Shown: positions 48,748 to 62,875 of the stretch, one piece after another
Numbering within the stretch: the first letter of the stretch is position 1
Layout: every line of letters begins with the position of its first letter
Assembly (NCBI RefSeq): GCF_040183065.1
Contig: NC_091121.1
Span: 66,686,787-66,750,786 of the forward strand
Origin: Periplaneta americana
Lineage: Eukaryota; Arthropoda; Insecta; Blattodea; Blattidae
DNA length: 64,000 bases
Direction: 5' to 3'
The notes under the pieces: model-generated
Told to the model about the DNA's origin: nothing
What the model saw: only the letters and a program-made list of their open reading frames with translations
The model's database searches: none
Translations under genes and position numbers: made by a program

Positions 48748-49330
48748 GTATCTAACTATTCTATTTATTCTATTCTATTCTAACTGTTCCATTCTATCTA
48801 TTCTCTTCTATCTATTCCATTCTATTTTCTATTGTAAATATTTATATATATATTCTATCTATTGATCTATTCTGTCTATTCTATTCTATCTAACCTATCA
48901 ATTCTATCTATCTGCCTATTCTATTTATCTATCTATTCTATTTATTCTATTGTATCTCTATTCCATCTTCTATTCTGTCTGTCTATTCTGTTCTATCTAT
49001 TCTATTCCATCTATTCAATTCTATCTAACTTCTATTCTATCTATCCTATTCTATCTATCCTGTCTATCTATCTATCTATTCTCTCTATCTATATTATCTA
49101 TCCTATCTATCCATCCTAACTATAAATCTATCCATCCTACCTATTTTATTCTATTTATTCTATCCTATTATATCTCCATCTATCTATGCTAATCTGTCTA
49201 TATATCTAGGTCCTATCTAAGCTATACAATCTAAGCTATCTAATTTATTCAATCTATCTATTCTACTCTATAATTCTATTGTATCTATCTATTCTATCTA
49301 TCCTTTCTACCTGTCCTATCTAACCTATCC

Positions 49331-49379
<49 letters not shown>

Positions 49380-49842
49380 ATCCTATTCTATTCTATCAAT
49401 TCTAAAATATCTACACTATTCTATCTATTCCATTCTATCTGTTTTATTCTACCTATTCCATTCTATTTTTCAATTCTATCTATTCTACTCTATCTATTTT
49501 ATCTGTCTATTCTATTCTATTATTTTCTATCTGTTCTATTCTCTCTATTCTATTCTATACATCTATTCTGTTCCATCTATTCTATTGTCTATTCTATTCT
49601 ATATTTCTTCTATTCAGTCTATTCTATATATCTATTCTATTCTATCTATTTTATCTATTCTACCTATTCTATTCTATCTAATCTATTCTATCTATTGTAT
49701 TCCATCTATTCTATTCCATCTATCTGTTCTATTCAATCTATTCTATTCTATTCATTCTATTAAATCTATTCTCTTCTATTTTATGTATTCTATTCTGTCT
49801 ATTCTTTTCTATCTATTCTATCCTATTCTATTATATCTATTC

Positions 49843-50071
49843 AAATTTTTTTTTTTAATTTTCAAATTTTTCAAAATTCAGAAAATTTAATAATTTTAAA
49901 AAATTTTAAAATTTTTTTAAAAATTCCAAAACATCTCCAAAATTCAAAAAAATTTCAAAATTTTGAAAAATTTTGAACGATTTCCAAATTCAAAAAATTT
50001 CACTTCAAAAATTTTCGTAATTCAAAAAAATTTAAAAGTTTTCAAAATTAAAAATAATGATCAATATTTGT
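49843..50071. repeat. AT-rich block 3 (start of U3)
   Basis: Shorter (230 bp) version of the block. It ends ATATTTGTAGCTATTCTATT and then CTGTCGAATTCTG. Confidence 0.92.
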
Positions 50072-50657
50072 AGCTATTCTATTCTATCTATTCCTTTCTG
50101 TCGAATTCTGTCCTATTGTATTTATCTATTCTATCGATTCTATTCTACCTATTATATCTATTCTATCGATTCTATTCTACCTATTATATCTATTCTTTTT
50201 TCTTCTACCTATCTCTTTTATTCCATCTATCTTCTAATCCATCTATTCTATTACATCTATCTACTATATTTCATTTATCTGTTCTATTCCATTTATTCGA
50301 TTCCATCTATTCTATTCTATCTATTCCATTCTATTCTATATATTCTATTCTATCTATTTTATTCTACCTTTTCTATCTATTCTATTCTGTCCCAATCTAT
50401 TCTATCTATTCTCTTCTATTCGATTTTATCCTCTTCTATTCTATGTACCCTATTCTATCTATCTATTCTATCTATTATATTCTATATATCCTATTCTATC
50501 TATCCTCTACTATTCCATCTATTCTATTCTACAAATCCTATTCCATTCTATCTATCCTATTATATTCTATTTATTCTATTCTATCTATCTTATTCTACTC
50601 TATATGTTCTATTCTATCTATCCTATTCTATTTATCCTATTTTATCTATCCTATTGT

Positions 50658-50875
50658 CCACCTGGTTGGCGAGTTGGTATAGCGCTGCCTTCTATGCCCA
50701 AGGTAGCGGGTTCGATCCAGGGCCAGGTCGTTGGCATTTAAGTGTGCTTAAATGCGACACGCACATGTCAGTATATTTACTGTCATGTAAAAGAACTCCT
50801 GCGGGACAAAATTCCGGCACATCCGGCGACGCTGATATAACCTCTACAGTTGCGAGCGTCGATAAATAAAACATA
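50658..50875 (+). mobile_element. SINE-1, copy in U3
   Basis: Same element as at 46132. It has lost one G in GCGCTGCCTTC, has AGGTAGCGGG in place of AGGTTGCGGG, and a B-box variant GATCCAGGGCC. The first acceptor base is C, so the 7-bp stem is reduced to 6. Confidence 0.88.
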
Positions 50876-51046
50876 AATTTAATCTATTCTGTTTAATTCT
50901 ATCTATTCTATTTTATCGATCTATTCTATTCTGTTTATTCTATCTATTCTATTCTTTCCATCTATTCTACTCCATCTATTCTATTCTATCTATTCTATTG
51001 TATCTATTCTATTCTGTCTATTCTATCGTATTCTATCTATTCTCTC

Positions 51047-51139
<93 letters not shown>

Positions 51140-53145
51140 CGTTCTATTATATTCTATTCTATCTATTTCATTCTATTTTTCTATTCTCACTATTCTATAT
51201 ATTCTATCTGTCTATCATGCCTATTGTATTCTATCTAACTATTCTATCTATTCTAAATTGACTAACAATTCTATTATATCTACCTATTCTACTTATCCAT
51301 TCTATTCATTCTATTGTATCTATCTATTCTGTTATATCTATTCTCTTATAGTCTATGTATTCTATTCTATCTATTCTATTTTATCTATTCTATTCAATCT
51401 ATTTGATCTATTGTATTCTGCCTATCTATTCTATCTATCTCTTCTATTCTATCTATTTATTCTATTTTATCTATTCTATAGTATCTATATATTTGTTCTA
51501 TTCCATATCCTATTCCATCTAATCAATTCCATCTTTTCTATTTTATTCTATCCTATTCTATCTGTCTATACTATCTATTCTATTCTATCTATTTATTCTA
51601 TTCCATCTATCTATTCTATTCCATCTATCTAATTAAGTCCATCTATTCTATTCCATTCTATTCTACCTATTCTATTCTATCTATTCTAGACTATTCTATT
51701 CTATCTATTCTGTCGTAATCTAATTATCCTTTTCTATTCTATCCTACCTATTCTACACTATTCTATCAAACTTATTCTATATATCCTATTCTATTCTATC
51801 TATTCTATTTACCCTATACTATTCCATCAATTCTATCTATCCTATTCTATTTTATCTATCCTATTCTACTCTATCTAAATATCTATCTACCAACCTACCT
51901 GCCTATCTATCTATTCTATATATCTGTTCTAATTGTTCCGTCTATTCTATTCTGTTTATTCTATTCTAACTATCCTATCTATTCTATTCTATCTATTCCA
52001 TACTACCTATTCTATTCTATCTATTCAGTTATTTCTATTCTATCTATTTTATTCTATTTATTTATCCTATCAATTCTATTCTATATATCTATTTTATCTA
52101 TCTGTTCTGTCTATCTATCTATTCTATATCTATGCTATCTATCAATTCTATTCTATCTATGCTATCAATTCTAGCTATCTATCTTTCTATCTAATCTATC
52201 TATTCTATTCTATCTATCGATTCTAATCTATTCCATTCTATATATGTATACTATTGTATCTATTCTATTCCGTCCATCTATTCTATCTATTCTATTCCAC
52301 CTATTTATTCTATCCTATCTATTCTATCTATTCTGTGCCATCTATTATCTTCTATCTATCTATTCTGTCTATCTACTCTATTCTATCTATCTGTTCTATT
52401 CTAACTATTCTAATCTATCTAGCTATTGTATTCTATCTATTCAATTCTTTCTATTCTATTTATTCTATCGATTCTATTCTATCTATTCTATCTGTTCGTT
52501 TCTATTCTATCAATCTTCTATTCCATCTATTCTATTCTATCTATCTATTCTATACCATGTATTTAGTCTATAACATCTATTGTATTACATCTATTCTATT
52601 CCATCTATTTTATTGCATTTATCTGTTCTATTCCATATTCGATTCCATCTATTTTATTCCATCTATTCCATTCTATTCTATATATATTGTATTCTATTCT
52701 ATCTATTTTATTGTATATATTCTCCTCCATATATTCTATTATATCTACTCTATCCTAATCTATTCTGTCCTATTCTATTCTGTCTATTCTATTCTATCCT
52801 ATTCTAACCTTTCTATTTATCCTATTCTATTCTATCTATACTATTCTATCTATCTATTCTAACTATCCAATTCTATCTATCTTCTATTCCATCTATTCTA
52901 TTCTAACTATCCTATTCTATGTATGTTACTCTATTTATCCTATTCTAATCTATCTACTCTATTTTATTCTATTCTATCTATCCTATTCTATTTATTCTAT
53001 TCTATCTATTCTATCTATTCTAATTATCTATTCTATTCTATCTATCTAACTATTCTATTCTATCTATACTATTGTATCTATTTTGTGTCCATTCTATCTA
53101 TGCTACCGTATTCCATCTATATTTATCTATCCTAGCCATGCTATC

Positions 53146-53193
<48 letters not shown>

Positions 53194-53484
53194 TCTATTT
53201 ATTCTATTCTATCTATTCCATTCTATTTTCTATTGTAAATATTTTTATATATATTCTATTTATCTATTCTGTCTATTCTATTCTATCTAACCTATCAATT
53301 CTATCTGCCTATTCTACTTATCTATTCTATTTATTTTATTATATCTATCTATTCCATCTTCTATTCTATCTATCTATTCTGTTCTATCTATTCTATTCCA
53401 TCTATTCTATTATATCTAACTATTCTATTCTATCTATCCTACCTATTCTAATCTATCTATCCTAACTGTTCTAATCTATCTATC

Positions 53485-53525
<41 letters not shown>

Positions 53526-54340
53526 CTCTCTATCTATATTATCTATCGTATCTATCCATCCTAACTATATATGTATCCATCCTACCTATTTCATTTTATT
53601 TATCCTATCCTATTCTATCTCTCCATCTATCTATGCTATTCTATGTATATATATCTAGGTCCTATCAAAGCTAATCTATCTAAGCTATCCAATCTAAGCT
53701 AATTTATTCAATCTATCTATTCTATTCTATCTATCTATTCTATCTATCCTTTCTATCTCTCCTATCTAACCTATCTATCTACCAAGGTATCTATCTATCT
53801 ATCTATCTATCTAGCCTATCTATCTATCTATCTATCCTATTCTATCAATTGTAATCTATCTACTCTATTCCATTCTATCTGTTTTATTCTACCTATTCTA
53901 ATCTATTCTATTCTATCTATTCAATCTATCTTCTATTCTACCTATTCCATTCTAGTTTTTTAATTCTATCTATTCTACTCTATCTATTTTATCTATCTAT
54001 TCTATTCTATTCTATTCTATCATTTTCTATCTGTTCTATTCTCTCTATTCTATATATCTATTCTGTTCCATCTATTCTATTGTCTATCTATTCTATTCTA
54101 TATATCTTCTATTCAGTCTATTCTATATATCTACTCTATTCTATCTATTTTATCTATTCTACCTATTCTATTCTATCTAATCTATTCCATCTATTGTATT
54201 CCATCTATTCTATTCCATCTATCTGTTCTATTCAATCTATTCTATTCATTCTATTAAATCTATTCTCTATTCTATTTTATGTATTCTATTCTGTCTATTC
54301 TTTTCTATCTATTCTATCCTATTCTATTATATCTATTCAA

Positions 54341-54573
54341 ATTTTTTTAAAATTTTCAAATTTTTCAAAATTCAAAAAATTTCATAATTTTCAAAAATTT
54401 TCAAAATTTTTTAAAAATTCCTAAACATTTTCAGAATTCAAAAAATTTTAAAATTTTTCAAAATTCCAAAAATTTTGAACAATTTCCAAATTCAAAAAAT
54501 TTCACTTCAAAAATTTTCGAAATTCAAAAAAATTTCTAAGCTTTCAAAATTTAAAAAAATGATCAAAATTTGT
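54341..54573. repeat. AT-rich block 4 (start of U4)
   Basis: About 230 bp, ending ATTTGTAGCTATTCATTTCT and then TATCGAATTCTATC. Confidence 0.92.
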
Positions 54574-55142
54574 AGCTATTCATTTCTATCTATTCCTTTC
54601 TATCGAATTCTATCTATTATAATCTATTTACCTATTCTATCGATTCTATTCTACCTATTATATCTATTCTTTTCTATTCTACCTATCTCTTCTATTCCAT
54701 CTATCTGTTCTAGTTCATCTATTCTATTACATCTATCTATTCTATTTCATTTATCTGTTCTATTCCATTTATTCGTTTCCATTTATTCTATTCTATCTAT
54801 TCCATTCTATTCTATTCTATCTATTTTATTCTATCTTTTCTATCTATTCTATTCTGTCCCAATCTATTCTATCCTATTCTATTCTATCTATTCTCTTCTA
54901 TTCGATTCTATCCTCTTCTATGTACCCTATTCTATCTATCTATTCTATTCTATATATCCTATTCTATCTATCCCCTACTATTCCATCTATTCTATTCTAC
55001 ATATCCTATTCTAATTTATCTATCCTATTATATTCTATTTATTCTATTCTATCTCTTATTCTATTCTATCTATCCTATTCTACTCTATATGTTCTATTCT
55101 ATCTATCCTATTCTATTTATCCTATTTTATCTATCCTATTGT

Positions 55143-55363
55143 CTACCTGGTTGGCGAGTTGGTATAGCGTTGCCTTCTATGCCCAAGGTAGCGGGTTCGA
55201 TCCCGGGCCAGGTCGTTGGCATTTAAGTGTGCTTAAATGCGATACGGTCATGTCAGTATATTTACTGTCATGTAAAAGAACTCCTGCGGGACAAAATTCC
55301 GGCACATCCGGCGGCGCTGATATAACCTCTGCAGTTGCGGTCGTCGATAAATAAAAACATAAA
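55143..55363 (+). mobile_element. SINE-1, copy in U4
   Basis: Same element. It shares GCGTTGCCTTC (deleted G) and AGGTAGCGGG with U3 and U5, and has private changes (GGCGGCGCTG, GCGGTCGTCG, an extra A in ATAAAAACAT). The B box GGTTCGATCCC is intact. Confidence 0.88.
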
Positions 55364-55573
55364 TTTAATCTATTCTATTTAATTCTATGTATTCTAGTTT
55401 ATCGATCTATTCTATTCTATCTGTTTATTCTATCTATTCTATTCTTCCATCTATTCTACTCCATCTATTTATTCTATTCTATCTAACTATTCTATTCTAT
55501 CTATTCTATTATATCTATTCTATTCTATCTATTCTATCCTATCGTATTCTATCTATTCTCTCCTATCTATCTG

Positions 55574-55613
<40 letters not shown>

Positions 55614-55614
55614 C

Positions 55615-55683
<69 letters not shown>

Positions 55684-56511
55684 CGTTCTATTATATTCTA
55701 TTCTAACTATTCTATTCTATCTATTTCATTCTATTTTTCTATTCTAACTATTCTATATATTCTATCTATCTGTCTTACCTGTCTATTCTATTCTATCTAA
55801 CTATTCTGTCTATTCTAAGTTATCTATCAATTCTATTCTATCTACCTATTCTACTTATCTATTCTATTCATTCTATTGTATCTATCCTATTCTATCTATT
55901 CTCTTATATTCTTTCTATTCTATTCTATCTATTATATCTATGTATTTATCTATCTATGTAACTATTATATTCTATCTATTCCATTCTATCTATCTATTCT
56001 ATTGTATCTATTCTATTCTATCTATGTATTCGATTCTATCTATGTATGCTATTCTATCTATTCTATTCTATCTATTTGTTCTATTCTATCTATTCTATTC
56101 TTTCGATTCAATACTATCTATCTATTCTATCTATTGTATTCTGTCTATCTAATCTATTCTATTCTATCTATTCTATTGTATCCTATTCTCTCCTATCTAT
56201 CCTATTCTAAACTATCTTATCTATTCTACTTATCCTATTCTATCTATTCTATTCCATTCTATCCACCCTATTCTATTGTATCTAACTTATTCCATCTACT
56301 CTATCCTATCTATTCTATTCTAGTCAACCTATTCTACTCCCTATATTTTATTCTATTCTATTTATTCTATCCTATTCTATTCTATCCTATCTCTCCTATA
56401 CTATTCTATCTATTCTATGTTATCTATCTTATTCTATTCTATCTATCCTATTCAATTCTATCTATTCTATTCTAATCTATTCTCTTCTATTCTATCTATT
56501 CTATTATATAT

Positions 56512-56655
56512 ACAATGTTGTGAAGGCTATAACTCGGAAATAAAGCATTTCCGGACACATATTGTAATGAACTATTTTGATTGTCTACATGTGGGAAATA
56601 TATACCTGAAATTATGCCCCGTATTTTTGAAACACCCCGTATATCCAATTTACTC
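56512..56655. repeat. 144-bp AATGTTGTGAAGG element, copy in U4
   Basis: Begins ATACAATGTTGTGAAGGCTA and contains AAGCATTTCCGGACACATAT, TGTCTACATGTGGGAAATAT and a terminal GAAACACCCCGTATATCC. The end resembles the ATACnGGGTGTTTC end common among insect repeats, but I cannot name the family. A near-identical copy is at 60212. Confidence 0.85.
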
Positions 56656-56678
56656 TATCTATCTATCTATCTATCTAC

Positions 56679-56722
<44 letters not shown>

Positions 56723-56748
56723 ATACATATATATCTATTTATCTATTT

Positions 56749-57004
56749 AGTCCACACCTGTGGAGTAACGGTCAGCGCGTCTGGCCGCGAAACCAGGTGG
56801 CCCGGGTTCGATTCCCGGTCGGGGCAAGTTACCTGGTCGAGGTTATTTCCGGGGTTTTCCCTCAACCCAATATGAGCAAATGCTGGGTAACTTTCGGTGC
56901 TGGACCCCGGACTCATTTCACCGGCATTATTACCTTCATCTCATTCAGGCGCTAAATAACCTGAGCTGTTGATAAAGCGTCGTAAAATAACCTACTGCAA
57001 AAAT
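56749..57004 (+). mobile_element. SINE-2, copy in U4 (tRNA-derived)
   Basis: The tRNA-like head has an A box in TGGAGTAACGGTCAGCGCG and a B box in GGGTTCGATTCCC, with a CTGG...CCAG anticodon stem. The body contains GTTATTTCCGGGGTTTTCCC, CAAATGCTGGGTAACTTTCG and GGACCCCGGACTCATTTCAC, ending GCGTCGTAAAATAACCTACT. It is distinct from SINE-1. Confidence 0.88.
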
Positions 57005-57337
57005 ATTCCATTCCATCAATTCTATCTATTCTATTCTATCTATTCTATTGTATCCTATTCTATCCATCCTATTCTCTTCTATCTTTTCTGTTCTATCTAT
57101 CCTATTCTAAACTATCTTTTCTATTCTACTTAACCTATTCTATTCTACCTATTCTATTCTATCTATTTAATCTATTCATTCCATTTTGTACTCTATCTAT
57201 TCTCTACTATCTATTCTATTCCATCTATCTATTCTATTCTATCTATCCTACCTATTATAATGTATCCTCTTCTATCTATCCTGTCTAATTTATTATACAT
57301 CTACCTATCTATATCTATCTATCTATCTATCTATCTA

Positions 57338-57410
<73 letters not shown>

Positions 57411-57530
57411 ATCTATTCGCTCTATTTACCCTATCTGTCTATCCATCCTATCTATCCATCCTATATATCTATTTAATTCTATTTATTCTATTCTATCAAT
57501 CTATCTATTAATCTATCTATGCTATTCTAT

Positions 57531-57535
<5 letters not shown>

Positions 57536-57577
<42 letters not shown>
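57536..57577. repeat. (TA)n tract before the anchor
   Basis: About 20 TA units directly 5' of the AGGTCGTATCAAAGC anchor. The same position is shorter in U5 (61864-61876) and barely present in the other units. Confidence 0.95.
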
Positions 57578-57579
<2 letters not shown>

Positions 57580-58219
57580 AGGTCGTATCAAAGCTAATCT
57601 ATCAAATCTATCCAATCTAAGCTATCTAATCTATTCAATCTATCTATTCTAACCTATCTATTCTATTCTACCTTTATATTCTATCTATTCCATCTATCTA
57701 TGTATTCTATCTATTCTATTCTATCTATCCTGTCTATCTGACCTATCTATCTACCAAGCTATCTATCTATTTGTCTATTTATTCTATCTATCTATTCTAT
57801 TCTATCAATTCCAATCTATCTACACTATTGTATCTATTCCATTCTATCTATTTTATTCTATCCATTCTATTCCATCTATCTGTCTATCTATCTATCTATC
57901 TATTCTATTTATTACATTCTATCTGTTCTATTCTCTATTCTATTCTATATATCTATTCCATTCCATCTATTCTATTATGTCTATTATATTATATCTATTC
58001 TATTCTATTCAATTATCTATTATATCTATCTATTCTATTCTATCTATTTATATATTCTACCTAACCTATTCTGTCTATTCTATCTATCTATTGTATCTAT
58101 TCTATTCCATCTATCTGTTCTATTCAATCTATTCTATTTAATCTATTCTCTCTATTCCATTCTGTCTATTCTATTCTATCTATTCTATTCTATTGTATCC
58201 TATTCTATTATATCTATTC

Positions 58220-58371
58220 AAAATTTTTTCTAAATTCTGAAATATTTTCAAAAATAAAAAAAATTTCATACTTTTCAAAAATTTGCAAGATTAAAAAAAA
58301 AATTCCAAAACATTTTCAAAATTCAAAAAAATTTCTATGTTTTCAAAAATTAAAAAAATGATCAAAATTTG
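58220..58371. repeat. AT-rich block 5 (start of U5)
   Basis: Shortest block (about 155 bp), ending AAAATTTGTAGCTATTCTAT and then TATCGAATTCTATC. Confidence 0.92.
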
Positions 58372-58923
58372 TAGCTATTCTATTCGATCTATTCCTTTCT
58401 ATCGAATTCTATCTATTCTATTCTATTTATCTATTCTATCGATTCTATTCTACCTATTATATATATTCTTTTCTATTCTACCTATCTCTTCTATTCCATC
58501 TATCTATTCTAGTCCATCTATTCTATTACATCTATCTATTCTATTTCATTTATCTGTTCTATTCCATTTATTCTATTCTATCTATTCCATTCTGTTCTAT
58601 ATATTCTATTCTATCTATTTTATTCTATCTTTTCTATCTATTCTATTCTGTCCCAATCTATTCTATTCTATCTATTCTCTTCTATTGGATTCTATCCTCT
58701 TCTATGTACCCTATTCTATCTATTATATTCTATATATCCTATTCTATCTATCCTCTACTATTCCATCTATTCTATTCTACATATCCTATTCTATTCTATC
58801 TATCCTATTATATTCTATTTATTCTATTCTATCTATCTTATTCTATTATTCTATCCTATTCTACTCTATATATTCTATTCTATCTATCCTATTCTATTTA
58901 TCCTATTTTATCTATCCTATTGT

Positions 58924-59142
58924 CCACCTGGTTGGCGAGTTGGTATAGCGCTGCCTTCTATGCCCAAGGTAGCGGGTTCGATCCCGGGCCAGGTCGTTGG
59001 CATTTAATTGTGCTTAAATGCGACACGCACATGTCAGTATATTTACTGTCATGTAAAAGAACTCCTGCGGGACAAAATTCCGGCACATCCGGCGACGCTG
59101 ATATAACCTCTACAGTTGCGAGCGTCGATAAATAAAACATAA
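58924..59142 (+). mobile_element. SINE-1, copy in U5
   Basis: Same element. It is nearly identical to the U3 copy (GCGACACGCACATGTCAG, CTACAGTTGCGAGCG) with the deleted G in the anticodon arm and TTTAATTGTGC in place of TTTAAGTGTGC. Confidence 0.88.
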
Positions 59143-60211
59143 ATTTAATCTATTCTATTTAATTCTATGTATTCTATTTTATCGATCTATTCTATTCTAT
59201 CTATTCTGTTCTTTCCATCTATCTATTCTATCTAACTATTCTATTCTATCTATTCTATTGTATCTATTCTATTCTATCTATTCTATTCTGTCTATTCTAT
59301 CGTATTCTATCTATTCTCTCCTATCTATCTATCCGTTCTATTATATTCTATTCTAACTTCTATTCTATCTATTTCATTCTATTTTTCTATTATAACTATT
59401 CTATATATTCTATCTATCTCTCTATCCTGTCTATTCTATTCTAACTAACTATTCTATCTATTCTAAATTATCTATCAATTCTATTCTATCTATCTACTTA
59501 TTCTACTTATCTATTCTATTCATTCTATTGTATCTATCCTATTCTATCTATTCTCTTATATTCTATCTATTCTAATCTATCTATTATATCTATGTATTTA
59601 TCTATCTATGTAACTATTATATTGTATCTATTCTATTCTATTTATTCTATTGTATCTATTCTATTCTATCTATGTATTCGATTATATCTATGTATGCTAT
59701 TCTATCTATTCTATTCTATCTATTTTTCTGTTCTATCTATTATATTCTATTCTATATATTTGTCTGTTCTATTCTATCTATCCTATTCTATTCTTTCGAT
59801 TCAATACTATCTATCTATTCTATCTATTGTATTCTGTCTATCTAATCTATTCTATTCTATTGTATCCTATTCTGTCCATCCTATTCTCTCCTATCTATCC
59901 TATTCTAAACTATCTTTTCTATTCTACTTATCCTATTCCATTATATCTATTCTGTTCCATTCTATGCACCCTATTCTATCCTATCTACCTTATTCCATTC
60001 TACTCTATTCTATCTATTCTATTCTAGTCAACCTATTCTACTCTATATTTTATTCTATTCTATTTATTCTATCCTATTCTATCTATCCCATTCTATTCTA
60101 TCTATCCTATACTATTCTATGTTATCTGTCTTATTCTATTCTATCTATCCTATTCGATTCTATTCTATTCTAATCTATCCTGTTCTATTCTATCTATTCT
60201 ATTATATATAT

Positions 60212-60351
60212 ACAATGTTGTGAAGGCCATAACTCGGAAATAAAGCATTTCCGGACACATTGTAATGAACTATTTTGATTGTCTACATGTGGGAAATATA
60301 TACCTGAAATTATGCCCCGTATTTTTGAAACACCCCGTATATCCAATTTAC

Positions 60352-60354
<3 letters not shown>
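60212..60354. repeat. 144-bp AATGTTGTGAAGG element, copy in U5
   Basis: Matches the 56512 copy with a few differences, including a 2-base deletion (ACACATTG versus ACACATATTG). It is followed by the same ATCCAATTTACTCTATCTAT junction. Confidence 0.85.
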
Positions 60355-60438
<84 letters not shown>

Positions 60439-60439
60439 C

Positions 60440-60476
<37 letters not shown>

Positions 60477-60858
60477 ATGTATATACATATATATCTATTT
60501 ATCTATTTATATCTATTCTATCTATTCCATTCTATCTATCTATTCTACCTATCAAATCTATCTATTCTATTCTATCTATCTAATCTATCTAGTCTGTCTA
60601 TTCTATTTTATTCTATTCTTTATCTATTATATTTATTCTATTTTATTCTATTCTATTGTATTCTATCTATTCTACTCCATTCTATTCATTCCATCTATTC
60701 TATTCCACCTATTTTATTTTACCTATTCTATCTATCTATTCTATTCTACTCTATTCTAACTATTCCATTACAATCTATTCTATTCATTCCATTCAGTTTT
60801 CTATTCTAACAAATCTATATATTCTATCTATTCTGTCTATTCTATATTATCTAACTAT

Positions 60859-60978
<120 letters not shown>

Positions 60979-61260
60979 CCTATTCTATTTATTTATCTAT
61001 ACTATTTATTATATTGTATCTATTCTATTCTATCTATTCTCTCTATCTATCTGTCTATCTATCTATTCTATTCTATCTATCTCTTCTATTCTATCTATCT
61101 CTTCTATTCTATCTCTCCTATTCTATCTCTATATTTTTTCTATCGATTCTATTCTCTTTATTCTATCTATTCTATTCCATTTTTCTATTCTATCTTTATT
61201 ATTCTATCTATCTATTCTATTGATTTAATTCTATCTATTCTGTTCTATCAATTCTATTCC

Positions 61261-61514
61261 AGTCCACACCTGAGGAGTAACGGTTAGCGCGTCTGGCCGC
61301 GAAACCAAGTGGCCCGGATTCGATTCCCGGTCGGGGCAAGTTACCTGGTTGAGGTTTTTTCCGGGGTTTTCCCTCAACCTAATATGAGCGAATGCTGGGT
61401 AATTTTCGGTGCTGGACCCCGGAATCATTTCACCGGCATTATCACCTTCATCTCATTCAGACGCTAAATAACCTGAGCTGTTGATAAAGCGTCGTAAAAT
61501 AACCTACTGAAAAA
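61261..61514 (+). mobile_element. SINE-2, copy in U5
   Basis: Same element as 56749, about 94% identical by eye (TGAGGAGTAACGGTTAGCGC, ACCAAGTGGCCCGGATTCGA). Its left flank differs from that of the U4 copy, which starts straight after a TATCTATTTAT run. Confidence 0.88.
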
Positions 61515-62491
61515 TATTCTATTCTATCAATTCCATCTATTCTATTGTATCCTATTCTATCCTATTCTCTTCTATCTATTCCATTCTATCTATCCTATTC
61601 TAAACTCTTTTCTATTCTACTTAACCTATTCTATTCTATCTTATCCTAGTCTATCTATTTAATCTATTTATTCCATTTTCTACTCTATCTATTCTCTACT
61701 ATCTATTCTATTCCATCTATATATTCAATTCTATCTATTCTATTCTAACTATCCTACCTATTATAATCTATCCTGTCTAATCTATCTATCTATCCGCTCT
61801 ATCTATCCATCCGATATATCTATTTATTCTATTCTATCAATCTATCTATTAATCTATCTATCCTATATATATATATAGGTCTTATCAAAGCTAATCTATC
61901 AAATCTATCCAATCTAAGCTATCTAATCTATTCAATCTATCTATTCTAACCTATGTATTCTATTCTACCTTTCTATTGTATCTATCAATTCTATCTATTC
62001 CATCTATCTATGTATTCTATCTATTCAATTCTATGTATCCTGTCTATCTGACCTATCTATCTACCAAGCTATCTATTTGTCTATCAATTCTATCTATTCT
62101 ATTCTATCAGTTCCAATCTATATACACTATTGTATCTGTTCCATTCTATCTATTTTATTCTATCCATTCTATTCAATCTATCTATCTATTTATTACATTC
62201 TATCTGTTCTATTCTCTATTCTATTCTATATATCTGTTCCATTCCATCTATTCTATTGTCTATTATATTATATCTATTCTATCTATTGTATTCAATTATC
62301 TATTATATCTATCTATTCTATCTATTTTATATATTCTACCTAATCTATTCTCTATCTATTATATCTATTGTATCTATTCTATTCCATCTATCTATTCAAT
62401 CTATTCTATTTAATCTATTCTCTCTATTCCATTCTGTCTATTCTATTCTATATATTGTATTCTATCTATTCTATCCTATTCTATTATATCT

Positions 62492-62875
62492 ATTCAAAAT
62501 TTTTCTAAATTTTGAAATATTTTCAAAATTTAAAAAATTTGCAAGTTTTTTAAAAAATTCCAAAACATTTTCAAAATTCAAAAAAATTTCAAAATTTTCA
62601 AAATTTAAAAAAAAATACGAAAACATTTTCAAAATTCAAAAAAATTTCAATATTTTTCAAAATTCAAAAAAATTTTCTACAATTTCCAAATTCAAAAATT
62701 TTCACTTCTAAATTTTTCAAATATTTTCAAAATTTAAAAAATTTCAAATTTTTAAAAAATTCCAAAAATTTTCATAATTTTTCAAAAGCTTTTAAAATAA
62801 AAAAAATTTCAAAATTTTGAGATTTTCAAAATTCAAAAAATTTCAAAATTTCCAAAAATTCTCAAAATTTACTAG
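62492..62875. repeat. AT-rich block 6 (start of U6)
   Basis: About 380 bp, as long as blocks 1 and 2. It ends CTCAAAATTTACTAGCTATT and then CCATGGAATTCTATC (a variant of TATCGAATTC). Confidence 0.92.

Larger units (their letters stand above)
45196..49842. repeat. Higher-order unit U2
   Basis: 4.65 kb: AT block, junction, SINE-1 (46132), TAATCTAATTATCC (47368), TCTGTGCCATCTATTATCTT (~47988), the long TCTA tract, the anchor (49208), then the next AT block. From about 47.1 to 49.2 kb it closely follows U3 (51.4-53.65 kb). It has no SINE-2. Confidence 0.85.
49843..54340. repeat. Higher-order unit U3
   Basis: 4.5 kb with the same order as U2: AT block, SINE-1 (50658), long TCTA tract (51049), TAATCTAATTATCC (51717), TCTGTGCCATCTATTATCTT (52333), anchor (53657). 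Its SINE-1 shares mutations with U4 and U5, while its right half resembles U2. Confidence 0.85.
54341..58219. repeat. Higher-order unit U4
   Basis: 3.9 kb: AT block, SINE-1 (55143), the AATGTTGTGAAGG element (56512), SINE-2 (56749), a long (TA)n (57536-57577), anchor (57580). It lacks about 750 bp that lies between the AATGTTGTGAAGG element and SINE-2 in U5. Confidence 0.85.

Noticed and set aside
46166..59140. Conserved ~60-codon - strand frames at 46166-46348, 50692-50874 and 58958-59140
   Set aside because: They are the antisense of SINE-1 copies. Their conservation reflects copying of the SINE, not selection on protein.
61231..61428. - strand frame containing CPDRESNPGHLVSRPDALT
   Set aside because: It is the antisense of SINE-2. 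Such frames are often mis-annotated as proteins in insect genomes.
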